A stretch of DNA of 20,203 nt from UBA2137 sp037968575 (lineage in GTDB: Bacteria > Pseudomonadota > Alphaproteobacteria > Micavibrionales > Micavibrionaceae), in contig JBBKVR010000137.1 of NCBI GenBank assembly GCA_037968575.1, positions 1-20,203 on the forward strand, in the 5' to 3' direction. The notes below the pieces were generated by a model. The model was given only the letters and a program-made list of their open reading frames with translations. It was not told the origin of the DNA and made no database searches. A program made the position numbers and the translations under genes. Shown piece after piece: positions 16,848-20,203 of the stretch. How positions within the stretch are numbered: the stretch's first letter is position 1; every line of letters starts with the position of its first letter.

Positions 16848-17170
16848 GAAGATTTTTCTTCTTCTAAGTTCTCTTCAACTTCATGAAAAAGTTCACATAT
16901 AGAACCAAGAATGTGAGAGACATGATCACTATCAAGAGAATAATAGATTGTTTGGGCATCGCGCCTAGTTTTAACTAAGCCGTCTCGCCTTAAACGTGCA
17001 AGATGTTGAGAGAGAGCTGATTGAGAAAGTCCTACAATTTGTTCCAAATCTCCAACGCATTTTTCTTCTTCAACAAGCGCACAGATAATGGTCAAACGTT
17101 TTTCGTTTGCCAAAGCTTTCAAGAGGACGACAATCTCGTCCATGTTGTCTTGTATATTCTTAATATCCAT
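16844..17170 (-). CDS. ArsR-family winged-helix transcriptional regulator
   Basis: This 108-residue dimeric DNA-binding repressor has LLKALANEKRLTIICALVEE (16-35) as its first helices. The recognition helix region is GLSQSALSQHLARLRRDGLV (47-66), and the wing is KTRRDAQTIYYSL. Cysteines are at 30, 38 and 92. The ELCVCDL metal motif of arsenic-type members is not present: the matching place reads EKCVGDL. Cys30 sits where BigR/SqrR persulfide sensors have their first reactive Cys. Their second Cys would align near His96, with Cys92 one turn away. A redox or persulfide role is therefore possible but unproven. An inverted repeat at 17182-17212, just before the ATG, suggests autoregulation. Confidence 0.88.
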   Translation of the reverse strand: MDIKNIQDNMDEIVVLLKALANEKRLTIICALVEEEKCVGDLEQIVGLSQSALSQHLARLRRDGLVKTRRDAQTIYYSLDSDHVSHILGSICELFHEVEENLEEEKSS

Positions 17171-17181
17171 TTTCTTTCTCT

Positions 17182-17212
17182 CGTAAAACTAAACAGCCCT
17201 ATTTGTTTTACG
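17182..17212. promoter_or_regulatory. Inverted repeat upstream of the ArsR gene, probable operator
   Basis: CGTAAAAC (17182-17189) pairs perfectly with GTTTTACG (17205-17212). With one bulged T the arms extend to 11 bp (AAA at 17191-17193 and TTT at 17202-17204). The dyad starts 12 bases upstream of the regulator ATG. It is not followed by a U-run on the minus strand, so it is a poor terminator for the upstream SDR gene and a better fit to a repressor site. Confidence 0.5.
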
Positions 17213-17294
17213 CAGAAGGCAAGTTTGACTCTTAATATTACCGTTTTCTTGTATTTTAATTATCTCATTTAGTAAAAATGAGCAATTCTCTTGC

Positions 17295-18083
17295 TTACAT
17301 ACCCTTTTTAGCGGGCAAAAGGCGAGTTAGCAAGGAAATAAATGAACTGGGTAAATATGAAACTAGTCGGACTAAAATATAAATTGTTAAAGGAAATACG
17401 ATTAGTTGCTTCTTTTTCTCCAATCCAGAGACAATAATTTTAGCAGCTTTTTCTGCAGAAACCATCATTGGCATCGGAAAATCATTTACATCCGTCATGC
17501 GCGATTCGACAAATCCAGGACATATTACAGACACATTAATGTTACTTTGCCTACATGATGCGCCCATGCCCTCACCCAAAAATCTAACTGCTGCTTTTGA
17601 TGCGGAATAGGCTGGTGCTCCCGACCATGGTGAGAAAGACGCCAGTGAACTTATAAGTGCAATCTGACCCCGTCGACGTTTTATCATGTTCTCGTATACA
17701 GGCTCAATGCTGTTTACAACGCCCATAATGTTAATTTCGAAAATTTGACGGGCCTGCTTAAATAAGTCCTGTCCTTTCAGACCACCCATACCGCCTGAAA
17801 TTCCTGCATTGGCAATAATGAGGTCAATAGGCTGTTTAGTATTAATTTTTTCAATCCACTCTCTCATGGCTTTCTGGTCTGTTACATCGAGAACTGCACT
17901 TTCCACATAGGACGCGCCCTTGTCTTCACATATCTTCACAACCTCATCTAATCGCTGTTTGTTACGCCCCGTTACTGCTAATGCATGTCCTTGGCTAGCA
18001 TATTGATGAGCAAGTGCTTCACCAATTCCGCTTGATGCACCAGTAATCACAACCATTTTTGAATTTGTTTGGGGGTTTTTCAT
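17295..18083 (-). CDS. Short-chain dehydrogenase/reductase with hydrophobic C-terminus
   Basis: At 262 residues this is a classical SDR oxidoreductase that uses NAD(P)H. The cofactor motif is TGASSGIG (14-21), with TGR at 38-40 suggesting NADP preference. The structural motif is NAG (92-94) and the catalytic set is Ser145 or Ser146, Tyr159 and Lys163 (YSASK). PGFVESRMT is the usual strand-6 region. The last 35 or so residues (about 228-258, PLTIYILVRLVSYLPSSFIS...) are strongly hydrophobic, so the enzyme may sit on the inner membrane, as several lipid-acting SDRs do. The substrate is unknown. It is divergent from gmk with a 54-base gap. Confidence 0.9.
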   Translation of the reverse strand: MKNPQTNSKMVVITGASSGIGEALAHQYASQGHALAVTGRNKQRLDEVVKICEDKGASYVESAVLDVTDQKAMREWIEKINTKQPIDLIIANAGISGGMGGLKGQDLFKQARQIFEINIMGVVNSIEPVYENMIKRRRGQIALISSLASFSPWSGAPAYSASKAAVRFLGEGMGASCRQSNINVSVICPGFVESRMTDVNDFPMPMMVSAEKAAKIIVSGLEKKKQLIVFPLTIYILVRLVSYLPSSFISLLTRLLPAKKGM

Positions 18084-18137
18084 GAAGCAGTCTCTCTCTT
18101 GCCTTGTCAGTCGGTCATGAATAGTTAGAATGTTTCC

Positions 18138-18785
18138 ATGGATCTGTCAAAATTGAAAAGACGTGGGCTGATGTTTGTTCTCTCCTCTCCTTCTGGAGCA
18201 GGAAAGACGACTATCACACGTGAACTCCTGAGAAACAATGAAGACTTAAAACCTTCTATCTCGGCTACAACGCGCAAACGTCGTGGCGGTGAAGTTGATG
18301 GACAACATTATTATTTTGTTGATATTCCGCAATTCAACAAGATGCTTGAAAATGGTGAAATGCTGGAATACGCACAAGTGTTTGACAATTATTATGGAAC
18401 ACCGCGCGAACCTGTCGAACAAGCCATAGAAGATGGTCATGACGTTATTTTTGATATTGATTGGCAAGGCACGCAACAATTGGAAGAAATGACTCGTAAT
18501 GATCTAGTCACAATTTTCATTCTCCCCCCATCACATGATGAATTGGAACGGCGCCTACGCTCACGCGCAACCGATACATTGGAAACAGAAAGCCAAATTC
18601 AAGAACGCATGGAGAAAGCCTCCAGCGAGATGTCACATTATTCGGAATATGATTATGTGATTATCAACAAGGATGTTGAGACAACGCTCAATAAAGCCCA
18701 AACCATTCTTGATGCCGAGCGCATGAAACGTGAAAGACTGACAGGAATTTCAGAATTTGTGAGAGGTCTTAAAGGCGGGCTTTAG
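18138..18785 (+). CDS. gmk: Guanylate kinase
   Basis: The enzyme phosphorylates GMP to GDP with ATP in the cytoplasm. At 215 residues it has normal length. The P-loop is SSPSGAGKTT (16-25). GMP-binding residues follow in SATTRKRRGGEVDGQHYYF (42-60) and EYAQVFDNYYGTP (77-89), then IDWQGTQQL (107-115) and the lid region LRSRATDTLETESQIQERM. All hallmark motifs are intact. The gene stops directly against the stop codon of the convergent carboxypeptidase gene, with no bases between. Confidence 0.97.
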   Translation: MDLSKLKRRGLMFVLSSPSGAGKTTITRELLRNNEDLKPSISATTRKRRGGEVDGQHYYFVDIPQFNKMLENGEMLEYAQVFDNYYGTPREPVEQAIEDGHDVIFDIDWQGTQQLEEMTRNDLVTIFILPPSHDELERRLRSRATDTLETESQIQERMEKASSEMSHYSEYDYVIINKDVETTLNKAQTILDAERMKRERLTGISEFVRGLKGGL

Positions 18786-20021
18786 TTAATATAAAACTGG
18801 AGCCATGGAATTAGCTGGCTGCGGATTTAGTTGAGATAATTCACATGCGGTTCTAAACTGATTTAATAATCTTTGCTCTTCAATGAAATGATGAAAAAAA
18901 TCACCTTCCCTCTCAATGTCAGAAGATGTAGAACATTGATTTAACCGCTCGTTAAACCTTACGGTTCGCATATCATCCCACGACTCAGCAAGCAAATCTC
19001 GTGACTGTGCGCCCCTTTCACCAGTATTGTTTCCTGTCGTTATAGACCCAATGCTTATACCTTCTTCTGGTTCGGCAAGACTAAAAAGAGAATACATAGA
19101 AAGTCTTGTGTATCCAGTTTTAGGGCTTAAAACATTTAGACGTCTCGCAAAATCATTGTTATTTGTATAGTCCCTTAAAAGCGGGTTTGTTGAAGGACAT
19201 TCATTGTTTAAATAATCGTTACTAAATCTATGTCCTGGTATGCTGTACGTGTATTTACTAGCAAATTCATCTAATTCTGGGTAGTCCCCTCGCATTGCGC
19301 ACATCATACGAGTTAAATCAGCAATACAGCTGGCATTGTTATAGTTTGAAGAGGCGCTCATACCATCTTGATTAGCAGGCAAACCACTGGGATTTATGAA
19401 GTAACTTCTCGACATCCCTATACGTTGAGCTTCTGCATTAATTAATTCGACACCTCTCTCGTAGCTTCCTGCTGCTGTTCTTGCTAATGCCATGGCTGCC
19501 CCATTACGAGAGCCTATGAGAAGCATTTCTAAAGCATTGCTAACAGTCGCCCACTGCTGCGTCCTTAAAATTTCTGGGAGATTATTGTAATTGCTATCTG
19601 TTCTTCTTAAGTTGAGTTGTCGTTCTTCAGGGCTAAATATAAGAGAGCCGTCTAAGGAAAAATCATTATTATCATCTCTATGAGCTCTTACACACACCAT
19701 AGCAGTTAGGCATTTCATCATAGATGCTGGGTCGTACAAACGGAATAAATCACTCTCTGTAAAATCTCCTAATATCATAGGGGAATCTAAATCAGAAAGA
19801 TCAAAACGCACATTCATACGACGGCTTGATAGAGAAGATTTTAGAACGGGACCATTAATCGAAGAAGGGTTTTGAGATAAAGCAACTCTATCAGCTTCAG
19901 ACATGAGTGACCTCTGCGGTAATGCTTGCGCTAGAGCAGATGTACCAAAAGAAGATGCCAAAGCAATGCCTACACCACCAAGTAAACTACCACGTACTAA
20001 TTCACGTCTTGATACTTCCAT
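18786..20021 (-). CDS. Tat-exported D-alanyl-D-alanine carboxypeptidase (peptidase S11)
   Basis: At 411 residues from the ATG at 20021, this is a penicillin-binding-protein-type enzyme that trims the terminal D-Ala of peptidoglycan stem peptides in the periplasm. I prefer this ATG to an upstream TTG at 20036 because CAGGGA lies 3-8 bases before it and it gives a compact signal peptide. That signal contains SRRELVR followed by GSLLGGVGIALASSFGTSALAQA, a twin-arginine motif with a cut near residue 32. The active-site motifs are SMMK (Ser100-Lys103), SRN (171-173) and KTG (301-303). FINPSGLP (208-215) is typical of the family. Tat rather than Sec export is less common for this family. Confidence 0.85.
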   Translation of the reverse strand: MEVSRRELVRGSLLGGVGIALASSFGTSALAQALPQRSLMSEADRVALSQNPSSINGPVLKSSLSSRRMNVRFDLSDLDSPMILGDFTESDLFRLYDPASMMKCLTAMVCVRAHRDDNNDFSLDGSLIFSPEERQLNLRRTDSNYNNLPEILRTQQWATVSNALEMLLIGSRNGAAMALARTAAGSYERGVELINAEAQRIGMSRSYFINPSGLPANQDGMSASSNYNNASCIADLTRMMCAMRGDYPELDEFASKYTYSIPGHRFSNDYLNNECPSTNPLLRDYTNNNDFARRLNVLSPKTGYTRLSMYSLFSLAEPEEGISIGSITTGNNTGERGAQSRDLLAESWDDMRTVRFNERLNQCSTSSDIEREGDFFHHFIEEQRLLNQFRTACELSQLNPQPANSMAPVLY

Positions 20022-20093
20022 TAATCCCTGTTCCAATTAACACAGTTACACAGAAATTTTTCTTCTGTGCCCACACAATTATTATTTTTATTA

Positions 20094-20203
20094 TTATATG
20101 TGACGTGCGATTTCTAAAAACTGCTTTACAGACAAGTTTTCTGCACGATCTGTAATATTCATATCATATTTTGATAATATATCGCAATAATCTTTTAAAC
20201 TAC
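20094..20203 (-). CDS. rsmA: 3' end of rsmA (ksgA), 16S rRNA dimethyladenosine transferase (partial)
   Basis: The minus-strand frame entering from the right edge reads SLKDYCDILSKYDMN, then ITDRAENLSVKQFLEIARHI, then TAA. The DxRAExLSVxxFxxIA pattern is the recognisable C-terminal helix of RsmA, which dimethylates two adenosines near the 3' end of 16S rRNA. Only 36 residues are visible and the catalytic part lies outside the window. It is followed after 72 bases by the carboxypeptidase gene on the same strand. Confidence 0.7.
   Translation of the reverse strand, partial: SLKDYCDILSKYDMNITDRAENLSVKQFLEIARHI

Noticed and set aside
16844..17170. The ArsR-type gene as the regulator of the copper island
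   Set aside because: It lies about 9.5 kb outside the island in a housekeeping region, lacks the classic ArsR metal motif, and its upstream dyad does not match the one before the cus operon.
20049..20069. 7-bp hairpin CACAGAA...TTCTGTG between rsmA and the carboxypeptidase gene, as the rsmA terminator
   Set aside because: There is no U-run after it on the minus strand and the stem is weak; possibly a minor RNA structure only.

Overview
The window looks like a chromosomal segment of a Gram-negative bacterium, most likely an alphaproteobacterium of moderately low GC. The evidence is LPS-type glycosyltransferases, RND efflux and lipoprotein signals, Dot/Icm-type (IVB) secretion genes and an ArgS/Gmk/RsmA housekeeping background. 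The genus cannot be named from sequence alone. The clearest structural signal is a compact genomic island. A 48-bp perfect direct repeat lies at 247-294 and 7274-7321. The right copy is the 3' part of a complete tRNA-Thr(TGT) gene, up to the anticodon loop. The left copy is a loose 3' tRNA fragment. Together they bracket about 7.0 kb with no recognisable integrase.

Island (about 247-7321): the minus strand holds a tightly coupled operon. In order it encodes a small secreted Cys-containing protein, CusB, CusA and CusC (a Cu(I)/Ag(I) tripartite efflux pump), and the residue of a copper P-type ATPase. In that residue the N-terminal YHS metal-binding part is joined in frame to the last transmembrane segment, so almost the whole enzyme is missing. 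Convergent to the operon is a 40-residue Met-rich single-span membrane protein. The pump should move periplasmic Cu+/Ag+ out of the cell, and the small Met/His/Cys-rich proteins plausibly bind or hand over the metal. No metal sensor is encoded on the island.

Left flank (1-246): the 3' end of an unidentified plus-strand gene and a tRNA-Gln(TTG). Without the island, tRNA-Thr and tRNA-Gln would be neighbours on the same strand.

Right flank (7353-11676): a plus-strand trio of dotM (icmP), an unrecognised 194-residue membrane-anchored protein, and dotL (icmO), the coupling-protein ATPase. This is the coupling module of a type IVB secretion system, with an unfamiliar protein between its two known members.

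11684-20203 is a dense housekeeping region. It holds argS (minus), a small membrane protein (plus), an ABHD10-like alpha/beta hydrolase (minus), a GT4-GT9 glycosyltransferase pair (plus), an ArsR-family regulator with an inverted repeat just upstream (minus), a short-chain dehydrogenase (minus), gmk (plus), a Tat-targeted D,D-carboxypeptidase (minus) and the 3' end of rsmA (minus). Several convergent gene pairs end with overlapping or abutting stop codons and leave no room for terminators.
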